Shown: one piece after another, positions 7,776 through 16,404 of the stretch
Numbering within the stretch: the stretch's first letter is position 1
How the letters are laid out: every line of letters begins with the position of its first letter
Assembly: GCF_014194695.1 (NCBI RefSeq)
Contig: NZ_JACIAH010000001.1
Location: 372,001 to 436,000 of the forward strand
Origin: Rhizobium sp. BK399
Lineage (GTDB): Bacteria; Pseudomonadota; Alphaproteobacteria; Rhizobiales; Rhizobiaceae
Length of the DNA: 64,000 nt
Direction: 5' to 3'
Notes under the pieces: generated by a model
The model's database searches: none
Told to the model about the DNA's origin: nothing
What the model saw: the letters and a program-made list of their open reading frames with translations, nothing else
Position numbers and translations under genes: made by a program

Positions 7776-9264
7776 TCTGCTGGCTCGCAAGCCGGACACT
7801 GTTGTCCTACTGCTGGCGGCATATTTTGTTATCAGTTTTGTCGTTCGCCTGCTCGTGCCAAACGGGCTGCGAGTGGATGAATCCCAACAAGCGTTCTTCT
7901 CTCAATGGCTCGTGGCTGGATACGACACTCAGCCGCCGCTCTACAACTGGTTTCAGGCCATCGTCGTGTCGGCGTTTGGGCTGTCTGTCGTAACGATTGC
8001 CGCAGCCAAGAACCTGATCCTGTTTTTTCTTTTCCTGAGCTACTACAAGCTCGCAAAACTCGTACTCGACGATCGGTTGTTTGCCGCCATCGCGACGCTC
8101 TCGCTGTTCGCGATTCCGCAGGTTTTCTGGCAAGCTCAAAGGGACCTGACCCATACGGTCGCCCAGATGCTGATGATCAACCTGCTGCTCTACAGCATCA
8201 TCAAGACGCTGAAGGCACCGTCGCTGCTTTCCTACGCGATGATCGGCGTCACGCTTGGCCTCGGCATGCTGACGAAGTACAACTTCACTCTCGTCGTGCT
8301 CGCAGCACTGGTTGCGGTATTCCTGCATCCGGTCGGACTGAGGCGACTACTCGACTGGCGCTTCCTGTTGTCGGTGGCGATTGCGGGCCTCATCTTCCTG
8401 CCACATGGCCTTTGGCTGATCGACAATCTCGGCCTGGCCGCAACCCGCACGCTCCATACCATGGCACAAGAAGCGCCGACCAGTGCGCTCGCGAAGCTGA
8501 TCAAGGGGCCGACCGAGTTCTTTGGTCAGGTCCTGGTGATCTTGGCGCCGCTCGTCGCGGTTTATGCAATCATCTTCGGCAAAAAGTTTCTCCGCAGCCT
8601 GCGACCGACCACCGTTTGGGCTCACTTTTTCGACACCATATTCCTGGTGATTGGCTTGCAGGTTCTACTGCTGGTCTTCGCCATCGGCATAACATCCATG
8701 CGCGACAGGTGGGTGCTGCCCCTTCTCTTCCTGATGCCGATCGCCTTTTGCCTCAAGATGCAGGCACGGGATATTCGGCCGGAAGACTTCGCAAAACGCT
8801 TCTTTATCGTCCCGCTCGCGGTGATGATCGTCGTCCCGTCGCTTATTTTAGTCCGAGCGCACGCACCGACGCTGTTCGGTCGACCTGAGGCCTACAACGC
8901 GCCTTACGAAGAGTTTGTCGGCAAGATCGTCGCGGAGGAAGGCAAGCGCCCGGGGCTGGTGTTGACCGATGGGTGGCTCGCTTCAGGAAACCTGCGCCTG
9001 CAACTGCCCGATGTTCCGACACTATGCACGTTCTTTGGCAATCTGCTTGTTGACTACGAGTGGACAGCTGACAAGCCGATCCTCGCTGTTTGGCTCCCAT
9101 CCCGGGAGACCACCACGCCGCCGCCGGAACTGGTTGAGTGGATCCAACAAAACCTTGGTCCGCAATACGGTACAGTCACCGTGAAGAACACGAGCATCGG
9201 ATACATCGGCGGGCGACCACAGGACCAACGCCTCTTTGGTTACGCCTGGATTTATCCTCGCTGA
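7768..9264 (+). CDS. Family 39 (ArnT/PMT-like) membrane glycosyltransferase
   Basis: Protein of 498 residues with about ten or more membrane helices and a C-terminal periplasmic part. The first periplasmic loop has RVDESQQ and later DTQPPLYNW, the acidic catalytic loop typical of ArnT-like enzymes that transfer a sugar from a polyprenyl carrier to lipid A or another envelope acceptor. Its start overlaps the GT2 gene (ATG at 7768; an alternative ATG lies at 7756), so the two are co-translated. The acceptor is unknown. It ends 9 bases from the convergent aminotransferase gene. Confidence 0.85.
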   Translation: MRSLLARKPDTVVLLLAAYFVISFVVRLLVPNGLRVDESQQAFFSQWLVAGYDTQPPLYNWFQAIVVSAFGLSVVTIAAAKNLILFFLFLSYYKLAKLVLDDRLFAAIATLSLFAIPQVFWQAQRDLTHTVAQMLMINLLLYSIIKTLKAPSLLSYAMIGVTLGLGMLTKYNFTLVVLAALVAVFLHPVGLRRLLDWRFLLSVAIAGLIFLPHGLWLIDNLGLAATRTLHTMAQEAPTSALAKLIKGPTEFFGQVLVILAPLVAVYAIIFGKKFLRSLRPTTVWAHFFDTIFLVIGLQVLLLVFAIGITSMRDRWVLPLLFLMPIAFCLKMQARDIRPEDFAKRFFIVPLAVMIVVPSLILVRAHAPTLFGRPEAYNAPYEEFVGKIVAEEGKRPGLVLTDGWLASGNLRLQLPDVPTLCTFFGNLLVDYEWTADKPILAVWLPSRETTTPPPELVEWIQQNLGPQYGTVTVKNTSIGYIGGRPQDQRLFGYAWIYPR

Positions 9265-9273
9265 CGTCTGCGC

Positions 9274-10641
9274 TTAGCTGCGCAGTTCCCGCCATGCTGC
9301 ATCAAGCGCGATCTTCGCGATGCGCACCATTTCGTCCACCTCCTCGTGGGTGATGACAAGCGGCGGCGAAGCAAGCATCCTGTCTCCCGTGGCGCGCAGG
9401 ACAAGTCCACTTGCGAGAGCATGATTGCGGACCAGCGCGCCAATCGCATCCGGCTTTTCGAAGCGGGTGCGGCTTGCCTTGTCGGCTGTCAACTGAAGCG
9501 CTCCCATGAGGCCGACATTGACGGCCTCTCCGACGAGATGGTGCTCGCCAAGCGCTCCCCAGACCTTGCCAAAATAGGGGCCAATGTCGCTTCGAACGCG
9601 TTCGACGAGCTTTTCATCCTCGATGATACGGAGATTTTCGAGGGCTGCGGCGGCACAGACAGGGTGGCCGGAATAGGTAAAGCCGTGGTTGAAGTCTCCG
9701 ACCTCGTTGATCAGCACCTTAGCGATGCGGTCACCGACGAGGACGCCACCAATCGGAAGATAGCCCGACGAAAGCCCCTTGGCGATCGGCGCCAAATCAG
9801 GCTCGACGCCGAAATACTGGTGGCCGAACCACTCCCCGAGACGGCCGAAGCCACAGATCACTTCATCGCAAACAAGCAGGATGTTGCGTGACTTGCAGAT
9901 GCGGGCGATCTCCGGCCAATAGGTCGCCGGCGGGATGATGACACCTGCAGCCCCTTGGATCGGCTCTGCCACGAAGGCCGCGACATTCTCCTCGCCGAGT
10001 TCGTCGATCTTCACTTCCAGCTCGCGGGCCACCTTGAGGCCGAACTCAGCCGGTGAGAGGTCACCGCCCTCGCCGTACCAATAAGGCTGTCCGATATGGA
10101 CGATGCCCGGTATCGGCAGGTCGCCCTGTTCGTGCATGTATTTCATGCCACCGAGGCTAGCGCCCGCGACGGTCGAACCGTGATAGCCGTTCTTACGAGC
10201 AATGACGGCCTTCTTCGAGGGTTTGCCGACCGCGCTCCAATAGACGCGCGCCATCCGGAACCATGTGTCGTTTGCCTCGGAACCCGAACCGGTGAAAAAC
10301 ACGTGATTGAAATGCGGCCCGGCATGGGATGTGACTTTTTCGGCAAGCAGCGTCGTTGGTGTCGTCGTCGTGCCGAAGAACGTGTTGTAGTAGGGCAGCT
10401 CGTTCATCTGCCGTGCGACGGCGTCGGCGATTTCCTTGCGGCCATAGCCGACGTTGACGCACCACAATCCGGCAAATCCGTCCAGATACCGTTTGCCCTG
10501 ATTATCCCAGATGTAGACACCCTCGCCGCGTTGGATGATGCGCGTGCCGTCAGTATTCAGCTTCCGCATGTCCGAGAAAGGATGGAGGTGATGCGCCGCG
10601 TCGATGGCAGCGAGGTTTGAGCGTGCGTAAGTATCGGACAT
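9274..10641 (-). CDS. spuC: Putrescine/polyamine--pyruvate aminotransferase (SpuC-like, class III)
   Basis: Protein of 455 residues, a PLP-dependent class III aminotransferase. Visible motifs are GLWCVNVGYGR, FFTGSGSEANDT, NGYHGST, the DEVICGFGR metal/PLP Asp segment and IAKGLSSGYLP with the Schiff-base Lys near residue 288. The N-terminal part resembles Pseudomonas SpuC closely as I remember it. It converts putrescine to 4-aminobutanal with pyruvate as acceptor. The ATG at 10641 is preferred over a TTG three codons upstream. Divergent from a glutamine-synthetase-like ligase with 82 bases between starts, consistent with a polyamine catabolic pair. Confidence 0.85.
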   Translation of the reverse strand: MSDTYARSNLAAIDAAHHLHPFSDMRKLNTDGTRIIQRGEGVYIWDNQGKRYLDGFAGLWCVNVGYGRKEIADAVARQMNELPYYNTFFGTTTTPTTLLAEKVTSHAGPHFNHVFFTGSGSEANDTWFRMARVYWSAVGKPSKKAVIARKNGYHGSTVAGASLGGMKYMHEQGDLPIPGIVHIGQPYWYGEGGDLSPAEFGLKVARELEVKIDELGEENVAAFVAEPIQGAAGVIIPPATYWPEIARICKSRNILLVCDEVICGFGRLGEWFGHQYFGVEPDLAPIAKGLSSGYLPIGGVLVGDRIAKVLINEVGDFNHGFTYSGHPVCAAAALENLRIIEDEKLVERVRSDIGPYFGKVWGALGEHHLVGEAVNVGLMGALQLTADKASRTRFEKPDAIGALVRNHALASGLVLRATGDRMLASPPLVITHEEVDEMVRIAKIALDAAWRELRS

Positions 10642-10723
10642 GATTTGCAAAACACCTTCGGAATTGAAAGCCTCATCTCAATAGGCTACGAGCTTGGCCT
10701 TCTCCGAGGGGATTTTCAAGATC

Positions 10724-12076
10724 ATGGCAGAGGACACGGATCACGGTACAGCAGCGAGCGGTAACGCGCGCATCGAGCTCCTGCTCGTCGGCATGAATGG
10801 CGACCTGCGCGGCAAGCAGATTCCACTCGACGCCCAGAACAAAATCTGGGCCGGCGAAGTCCGCCTTCCCTCCTCCACGCAGTCGCTCGACATCTGGGGC
10901 GATGACAACGATGACATCACTGGCCTCTCGCTTTCCGTCGGCGACCCGGACGGCAATTGCATTCCGGACGAACGCAGCCTGACGCCAATGCCATGGGCGC
11001 CGGAAGGGTCAATGCAGGTCCTTGCAACGATGCATGAATTCGACGGCACGCCAAGCTTCATGGACCCTCGAGCGATTCTTGCCTCAGTGCTGAAGCGGTA
11101 TGATGAGCGCGACCTCACACCGGTTGTGGCGACTGAGCTGGAGTTCTACGTAGTCGATCCGAACTGGCGTGAGACTGGCCGCCCCTCGCCGCCGGTCAGC
11201 CTCACCTATCAAGGGGAAGCGAACGGCTTTCAACTCTACGACATGAGCGCTGTTGATGCGCTCGATGACTATCTGCAGACCGTGCGCGCCTATGCAAAGG
11301 CGCAAGGGCTGCCGGCCGATGCGACGACGGCGGAATTCGGCCCCGGACAGTTCGAGATCAACTTGCTGCATCGACCAGACGCGCTCGCGGCAGCCGACGA
11401 CTGCATCTATCTGAAGCGCATTGTGGAACAGGCTGCACGCAAGCACGGGCTGAAATCCACCTGCATGGCCAAGCCATACTCCGATCATGCCGGCTCCGGC
11501 CTTCATGTACATGCCAGCGTCATCGACAAGGACGGACGGAATATTCTGGATGCCAAACATGGTGAACCGCGCAAGCTGAAATCCGTCTGCGCCGGCCTGC
11601 TTCAAACCATGCGCGAGGCGCAGCTCGTTTTTGCGCCGTTTGCCAACTCCTATCGCCGCTTCCAGCCCGGCTCGTTCGCTCCCGTCGACCTCACCTGGGG
11701 ATACGGCCATCGAGGCACCGCTGTCCGCATACCCGATCTGAACGGCCCAGCCGCTCGTATCGAACACCGCGTGGCAGGCGCCGATGCAAATCCCTACTTG
11801 CTGCTTGCCGCTATCCTCGGGGGTATGTTGCTCGGCATCGATTTCGAGCTTGACCCCGGCGAGGACACGACGCCATCCCATACACCTGGACACACGGCAC
11901 AACTGACGCACGACTTCCTGACGGCAGTCGACGCTTTCCGTCTCTCGCCGTTCATCGCCGACATATTCGGCGAGCCCTATCAGAAACTCTACGGCGACAC
12001 GAAGCGCAAGGAGGCCATCACCTACCTGCGCACAGTCTCGGATTTCGACTACCGCACCTACCTGTCTCGTCTGTAA
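10724..12076 (+). CDS. Glutamine synthetase family ligase, probable gamma-glutamylputrescine synthetase
   Basis: Protein of 450 residues with a glutamine-synthetase beta-grasp N-terminal and catalytic C-terminal domain. Motifs seen include ATELEFYV (metal-binding Glu), AEFGPGQFEINL, KPYSDHAGSGLHVHASV, SYRRFQPGSFAP and RIEHRVAGADANPYLLLA. These fit the PuuA/SpuB branch that glutamylates putrescine and related amines rather than ammonia-assimilating GlnA. ATG at 10724 with GAGGGGA upstream is chosen; a TTG lies 10 codons before it. The neighbouring SpuC-like aminotransferase supports a polyamine role. Substrate not proven. Confidence 0.82.
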   Translation: MAEDTDHGTAASGNARIELLLVGMNGDLRGKQIPLDAQNKIWAGEVRLPSSTQSLDIWGDDNDDITGLSLSVGDPDGNCIPDERSLTPMPWAPEGSMQVLATMHEFDGTPSFMDPRAILASVLKRYDERDLTPVVATELEFYVVDPNWRETGRPSPPVSLTYQGEANGFQLYDMSAVDALDDYLQTVRAYAKAQGLPADATTAEFGPGQFEINLLHRPDALAAADDCIYLKRIVEQAARKHGLKSTCMAKPYSDHAGSGLHVHASVIDKDGRNILDAKHGEPRKLKSVCAGLLQTMREAQLVFAPFANSYRRFQPGSFAPVDLTWGYGHRGTAVRIPDLNGPAARIEHRVAGADANPYLLLAAILGGMLLGIDFELDPGEDTTPSHTPGHTAQLTHDFLTAVDAFRLSPFIADIFGEPYQKLYGDTKRKEAITYLRTVSDFDYRTYLSRL

Positions 12077-12159
12077 TGGTCACCCCTGGAAGCGGGCCGA
12101 GGGTTCATTTGATCCGACGGCAAGGCGGCCGATCCGAATCCGGCAGATGATTGCAACTG

Positions 12160-13104
12160 CTAGGGAGCAATTTCGCGTCGCTCGGCCTCATCAACCTGCG
12201 CCGCAAGTCCTTGCCGGACCAATACCTTGAGTTCGCCGGGATGCAGTTTCAGCGTAACGTCACGCTCTAGCGGACGCAATTCGCCATCCATCACGCAGTT
12301 CGCCTTTGAAGGCAGCTTCGGAAAGTGCAGATGCACCTCCGCTGGATGCATGACCATGACGTCTGCGTTCTCCCTCACCTTGCCTCGCAAGAGGTCGACC
12401 GCGAGACGCGCGACGCCGATCGGTTTCAGCGGCTTGGCGGTATAGAACCCCAGTTCGCCGCTGGTGAGGCAGTCTGCATAGAGCAAGGCGTTCTGACCGA
12501 AGGGGTTGTTCGAAATCGACACCGCGGAAACTCGGCGACGCTCATAGACGCCCCCCGCTGCAAACTCCACCTCGAATTCGGGCGGATTGAACACGACGCC
12601 AAGAGCGGCACGAGCGCTTGCCCCGATCTTTCCAAAACGCGAGCGGTAGGTATAGGAATTTCGATAGCGCACCATGCGCGCATGAAGCCCAGCTGAAAAT
12701 TGATGAATGAATGGCCGACCATTCGCGCTGGCGATGTCGACGTGATCGACTTCGCCAAAGGCCAGCGTCTCCAACGCCATCCAAATGTCGAGCGGAACGC
12801 GCAGCGAGCGTGCGAAGAGGTTCATTGTCCCGGCCGGCACGACGCCAAGTGCAATTCCATTCTTCCAGGCTATCGAAGCTGCCGCGGAAATCGTCCCGTC
12901 GCCGCCACCGGCGACGATGCCATCGATATCGTCACGGCGGGCGGCCCGTTCCATGGCTGGCACGATCTCCTTGCCGGAAAAGACGATCGCATTGAAATCG
13001 TGGCCAGCCTCCCTGAACACGGCTTCGGCCCGGTTTTCATAGGCTTCCATATCGGTGGTCCTGAAAGTCCCGCCATCGCGATTGAAAAAGCCAATAAGTT
13101 TCAT
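12160..13104 (-). CDS. Diacylglycerol kinase family lipid kinase
   Basis: Protein of 314 residues with the DAGK catalytic domain. VAGGGDGTISAAAS near residue 65 is the GGDGT nucleotide-binding signature, GVVPAGTMNLFARSL follows, and a C-terminal beta-sandwich part contains CVMDGE. Enzymes of this type phosphorylate diacylglycerol, sphingosine-like or other lipids at the cytoplasmic face of the membrane. Single gene with no operon partner; lipid substrate unknown. Confidence 0.87.
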   Translation of the reverse strand: MKLIGFFNRDGGTFRTTDMEAYENRAEAVFREAGHDFNAIVFSGKEIVPAMERAARRDDIDGIVAGGGDGTISAAASIAWKNGIALGVVPAGTMNLFARSLRVPLDIWMALETLAFGEVDHVDIASANGRPFIHQFSAGLHARMVRYRNSYTYRSRFGKIGASARAALGVVFNPPEFEVEFAAGGVYERRRVSAVSISNNPFGQNALLYADCLTSGELGFYTAKPLKPIGVARLAVDLLRGKVRENADVMVMHPAEVHLHFPKLPSKANCVMDGELRPLERDVTLKLHPGELKVLVRQGLAAQVDEAERREIAP

Positions 13105-13417
13105 ATGGTTCCCGTTGTCCGCAGCAAGAAGCGACGACCTGTCCGGCGCTGCTAAGAGATGGTCCTTACACCCACGATTTCAAGCTAAAGCCTGTTTTAC
13201 GAACGCCGAGATCGGCAGCAGCACCGCCGAATTTGCAAGGGACGTATGCATATCGGGCGACGCTGCACTGCAGAAAATGCACTCGACGCCTGGCGGTCAA
13301 TCATCGATAGATGGGATAGTGGAGGATGCCTCCATTTCCCTTCATCTCTGGCCGACCGGTTCTGGCTGCGCCCGCGCCTTGTCCGTACGTCACGCATCGA
13401 ATGCCAAGGAGTGCCTC
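13105..13417. other. Intergenic stretch of 313 bases, no gene seen
   Basis: Between the divergent lipid kinase and MFS genes. Frames through it read as low-complexity, Arg/Ser-rich shadows without ribosome-binding sites. It must hold both promoters, but I see no clear -35/-10 pair. AAGGAG at 13406-13411 serves the MFS start. Confidence 0.5.
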
Positions 13418-14632
13418 TTGAGCCAGGTCGCCGTAAACGATTCCATCGACGTCAATCCGGTAGACACCGCCCCGTCGCCAATGGCTATCGCGCTCGTGCA
13501 ACTGGCGCTCGCTTGCGGCGGCTTTGGAATCGGCACCGGCGAGTTCGCGATCATGGGCCTCCTGCCCAACGTTGCCGACACCTTTTCGGTCACAACGCCA
13601 CAGGCAGGCTACGTGATCAGCGCCTATGCACTGGGCGTCGTCGTCGGCGCACCCATCATTGCCGTGCTTGCCGCGAAGATGGCCCGCCGCTCGCTGCTCC
13701 TGCTGGTGATGGGCATCTTTGCGATCGGCAACATCTTGAGCGCGATGGCGCCGACCTTCGAAAGCTTCACGCTGATGCGCTTCATCACCGGCTTGCCGCA
13801 CGGAGCCTACTTCGGTGTTGCAGCGATCGTGGCGGCCTCGATGGTGCCGACGCACAAGCGCGCCCGCGCCGTCGGTCGCGTCATGCTCGGATTGACGGTT
13901 GCGACCCTGCTCGGGACACCACTTGCGACCGTGTTCGGGCAGTCACTCAACTGGCGCCTTGCCTTTACGATCGTCGGTATCATCGGCCTTCTGACGGTCG
14001 CGCTGATCTGGTACTACGTGCCGCGCGACCGCGTCGCCGAAGGCGCAAGCTTCAAACGCGAGCTCGGCGCCTTCAAGCGCCCACAAGTACTGCTGACGCT
14101 TGCGACGGCATCCGTCGGTTTCGGCGGGATGTTTGCCATGTTCAGCTACATCGCGCCCACGACGACACAGGTCGCCATGCTGCCCGAGAGCATGGTCGCC
14201 GTGATGCTGATCATCTTCGGCATCGGCATGAATGTCGGCAATGTCGTCGGCTCCTGGCTGGCCGACAAGTCGCTAATGGGGACGATCGGCGGCAGCCTCG
14301 TGTTCAACATCGTCGTGCTGACATTGTTCTCCCTGACCGCCGCCAATCCGTTCATGCTGGCGCTTTGCGTTTTCTGCATCGGTTGCGGCTTCGCAGCCGG
14401 TCCAGCCGTCCAGACCCGCCTGATGGACGTCGCCGCGGACGCGCAGACACTTGCTGCGGCATCGCATCACTCAGCGTTCAACATTGCGAACGCGCTAGGC
14501 GCCTGGCTGGGCGGCCTCGTGATTGCCGGGGGCTACGGGTTCGCCGCGACGGGCTATGTCGGCGCGATCCTGTCGTTCATCGGCATCTTTGTGTTCGCTG
14601 CGTCCCTAAGCCTTGATCGCCGCAGTCGTTGA
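13418..14632 (+). CDS. MFS transporter, DHA1 (AraJ/YdhP-like) drug or sugar exporter
   Basis: Protein of 404 residues with twelve predicted helices. Family features are [17 protein letters not shown] in TM1, [13 protein letters not shown] in TM2, the intracellular loop KMARRSLLL, and [11 protein letters not shown] in TM5. The likely start is TTG at 13418, because AAGGAG lies six bases upstream; the 121 upstream codons of the same frame have no coding character. It resembles arabinose-efflux-type exporters; substrate unknown. The 3' end overlaps the convergent HxlR regulator by 27 bases. Confidence 0.85.
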   Translation: MSQVAVNDSIDVNPVDTAPSPMAIALVQLALACGGFGIGTGEFAIMGLLPNVADTFSVTTPQAGYVISAYALGVVVGAPIIAVLAAKMARRSLLLLVMGIFAIGNILSAMAPTFESFTLMRFITGLPHGAYFGVAAIVAASMVPTHKRARAVGRVMLGLTVATLLGTPLATVFGQSLNWRLAFTIVGIIGLLTVALIWYYVPRDRVAEGASFKRELGAFKRPQVLLTLATASVGFGGMFAMFSYIAPTTTQVAMLPESMVAVMLIIFGIGMNVGNVVGSWLADKSLMGTIGGSLVFNIVVLTLFSLTAANPFMLALCVFCIGCGFAAGPAVQTRLMDVAADAQTLAAASHHSAFNIANALGAWLGGLVIAGGYGFAATGYVGAILSFIGIFVFAASLSLDRRSR

Positions 14633-15004
14633 GTCGGCCGAGACATCCCGAAGATAGCGACCATCGGGCAGGCAGAAGACGTTTTCCTCACCCCAGACGG
14701 CAAGCGCCTTGATGACAGGCTTCAACGTCAGGCCAAGTGGCGTCAACGCATAGTCGACGCGCGGCGGAACGACCGCAAAGACCGTCCGCGAAACAAGGCC
14801 CGAGCCCTCGAGTTCACGCAGCTGCTTGGTGAGCATCCGCTGAGTGACGGAGGGCAATTTGCGGCGCAGCTCATTGAAGCGCAACGTCCCGCCCATCAGA
14901 TGGAAGAGGATCACCCCCTTCCACTTTCCATCGAGAAAACTCAATGTCGCCTCAACGGGGCAACCCGGAAAATTGCGGGTCAGCTTGGCGCGGGGAAGCG
15001 ACAT
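14606..15004 (-). CDS. HxlR family transcriptional regulator
   Basis: Protein of 132 residues with the HxlR winged helix. The conserved N-terminal Cys in [10 protein letters not shown], the [11 protein letters not shown] segment, [26 protein letters not shown] (recognition region) and VEYALT-like wing (VDYALTPLG) are all present. In YodB/QorR-type members the single Cys near residue 15 senses quinones or electrophiles. It is divergent from a quinone-reductase-like gene 104 bases away, so it probably represses that gene and itself. Confidence 0.9.
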   Translation of the reverse strand: MSLPRAKLTRNFPGCPVEATLSFLDGKWKGVILFHLMGGTLRFNELRRKLPSVTQRMLTKQLRELEGSGLVSRTVFAVVPPRVDYALTPLGLTLKPVIKALAVWGEENVFCLPDGRYLRDVSADSTTAAIKA

Positions 15005-15022
15005 TTGACAGTATCCTTTTTG

Positions 15023-15033
15023 GTACTACGTAC
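15023..15033. promoter_or_regulatory. Candidate HxlR operator
   Basis: Short inverted repeat GTAC-TAC-GTAC in the 104-base gap between the HxlR gene and the oxidoreductase gene, about 20 bases upstream of the regulator start. Position and symmetry suit a dimeric repressor. The match to a known HxlR consensus is only approximate. Confidence 0.3.
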
Positions 15034-15108
15034 AGAATTTGTGCATTCTTGCAGGTATCGAACATAAGACGCATCTAGCCTCTGTGCAAACGAACACAGG
15101 AGTTTCCC

Positions 15109-16122
15109 ATGCGCGCAGTCGCCTACAAGGTTCCCCAGCCTATTTCCGCTGAGACCTCTCTCATCGACGTCGATCTGCCAGTCCCGGAAGCGAAAGGCCG
15201 CGACCTCCTGGTCGAGATCAGGGCGGTTTCCGTCAACCCGGTCGACGTGAAGGTGCGCGCCGGCGTGGCGCCGACCAGTGAGGAACTGAAGGTGCTTGGC
15301 TGGGATGCTGCCGGCGTCGTGAAGGCAATCGGCCCAGAAGTGACGCTTTTCAAGGTAGGCGACGAGGTCTTCTACTCCGGTGTGATCAGCCGGGCCGGCA
15401 CCAATGCCGAATTTCATCTCGTCGACGAGCGGATCGTGGGGCACAAACCGAAGAGCCTTGGCTTCGCATCGGCTGCCGCTTTGCCCCTGACGTCGATCAC
15501 CGCCTACGAGGCGCTCTTCGACCGGCTGAGGGTACATGATCCGGTTCCTGGGGCCGCTCGTGCCGTTCTCATTATCGGCGGCGCCGGCGGCGTCGGATCG
15601 ATCGCGATCCAGATCGCACGCGCCCTGACCGACCTGACGGTCATCGCGACGGCGTCCCGTCCCGAGACGAGCGCATGGACCCAGGAACTCGGCGCCCACC
15701 ACGTGATCGATCACGCGCAGCCGATCGCGGCACAGGTCACAGCGCTTGGACTTGGCGATCCCGGCTTTGTGTTCTCAACGACGAACACCGACCAGCACAT
15801 CAAGGAGATCGTGGACGTGATTGCGCCGCAGGGCCGCTTCGCTCTGATCGATGATCCGAAGATGCTCGACATCATGCCGTTCAAGCGCAAGGCCGCATCG
15901 ATCCATTGGGAGCTGATGTTCACACGGCCGCTCTTCGGTACCCCCGACATGATCGAGCAACACAAGCTGCTCGAGAAGGTCGCCGAGCTGGTCGATGCCG
16001 GCAAGATCCGCACGACGCTCAGCGAGACACTTGGCCCAATCAACGCCACGAACCTGAAAAAGGCGCATGCAATGATCGAAAGCGGACGGACGAAAGGAAA
16101 ACTTGTCCTGGAAGGTTTTTAA
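15109..16122 (+). CDS. Quinone oxidoreductase-like medium-chain reductase
   Basis: Protein of 337 residues of the zinc-binding-dehydrogenase superfamily. A GroES-like N-terminal domain (VNPVDVKVRAGVAP, LGWDAAGVV) precedes a Rossmann domain with IGGAGGVGSIAIQIA for NADPH. The Cys/His pattern of catalytic zinc is absent, so it belongs to the zinc-free NADPH:quinone or enone reductase type. C-terminal MIESGRTKGKLVL is typical. Control by the divergent HxlR regulator suggests a role in detoxifying quinones or other electrophiles (inference). Cytosolic. Confidence 0.87.
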   Translation: MRAVAYKVPQPISAETSLIDVDLPVPEAKGRDLLVEIRAVSVNPVDVKVRAGVAPTSEELKVLGWDAAGVVKAIGPEVTLFKVGDEVFYSGVISRAGTNAEFHLVDERIVGHKPKSLGFASAAALPLTSITAYEALFDRLRVHDPVPGAARAVLIIGGAGGVGSIAIQIARALTDLTVIATASRPETSAWTQELGAHHVIDHAQPIAAQVTALGLGDPGFVFSTTNTDQHIKEIVDVIAPQGRFALIDDPKMLDIMPFKRKAASIHWELMFTRPLFGTPDMIEQHKLLEKVAELVDAGKIRTTLSETLGPINATNLKKAHAMIESGRTKGKLVLEGF

Positions 16123-16145
16123 CACCGGTCATCGACCGGCGGAGA

Positions 16146-16214
16146 GTGCCAAACGGGTGCCGCGCCGAGGGTGCGGCATTCTGGCACCAAGCACCTCAAG
16201 CGCTTGACTTTTTT
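16146..16214 (+). terminator. Structured region and T-tract after the oxidoreductase gene
   Basis: Nested inverted repeats: GTGCCA 16146-16151 pairs with TGGCAC 16182-16187, and TGCCGC 16158-16163 with GCGGCA 16173-16178. CAAGC (16188-16192) and GCTTG (16202-16206) form a second short stem closely followed by six T residues (16209-16214). It may terminate the upstream gene or act as an attenuator ahead of mgtE. Confidence 0.45.
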
Positions 16215-16240
16215 GCCGATTGAGACCACCTACAGCCTTA

Positions 16241-16276
16241 CGCGGATTACGTCCGTTTTCCGCGGATATCAACGGA
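16241..16276 (+). promoter_or_regulatory. Interleaved inverted repeats in the mgtE leader
   Basis: CGCGGA (16241-16246) can pair with TCCGCG (16259-16264), while TCCGTT (16252-16257) can pair with AACGGA (16271-16276). The two stems interlock, so they form either a pseudoknot or alternative folds. This is 129 bases upstream of the magnesium channel start. It does not match the M-box as I know it. Confidence 0.3.
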
Positions 16277-16404
16277 GCCATCATCACGATGCCAAGCGAC
16301 AGTAGCAGTCGATTGCCTTTGCCGTACGCGGCCCTCGTGCGCTGACCTGACTCTGTCGGGCTCGCCCGTTGGACGCTACGGCGGATCGACGGAAAGGCGA
16401 GCTT

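Noticed and set aside
13290..13330. Small dyad (CATC-GATA-GATG) upstream of the MFS gene
   Set aside because: Four-base arms are expected by chance and no neighbouring regulator gene supports it.
16123..16404. M-box magnesium riboswitch upstream of mgtE
   Set aside because: The conserved M-box blocks were not found by eye. Only unassigned stems are reported.
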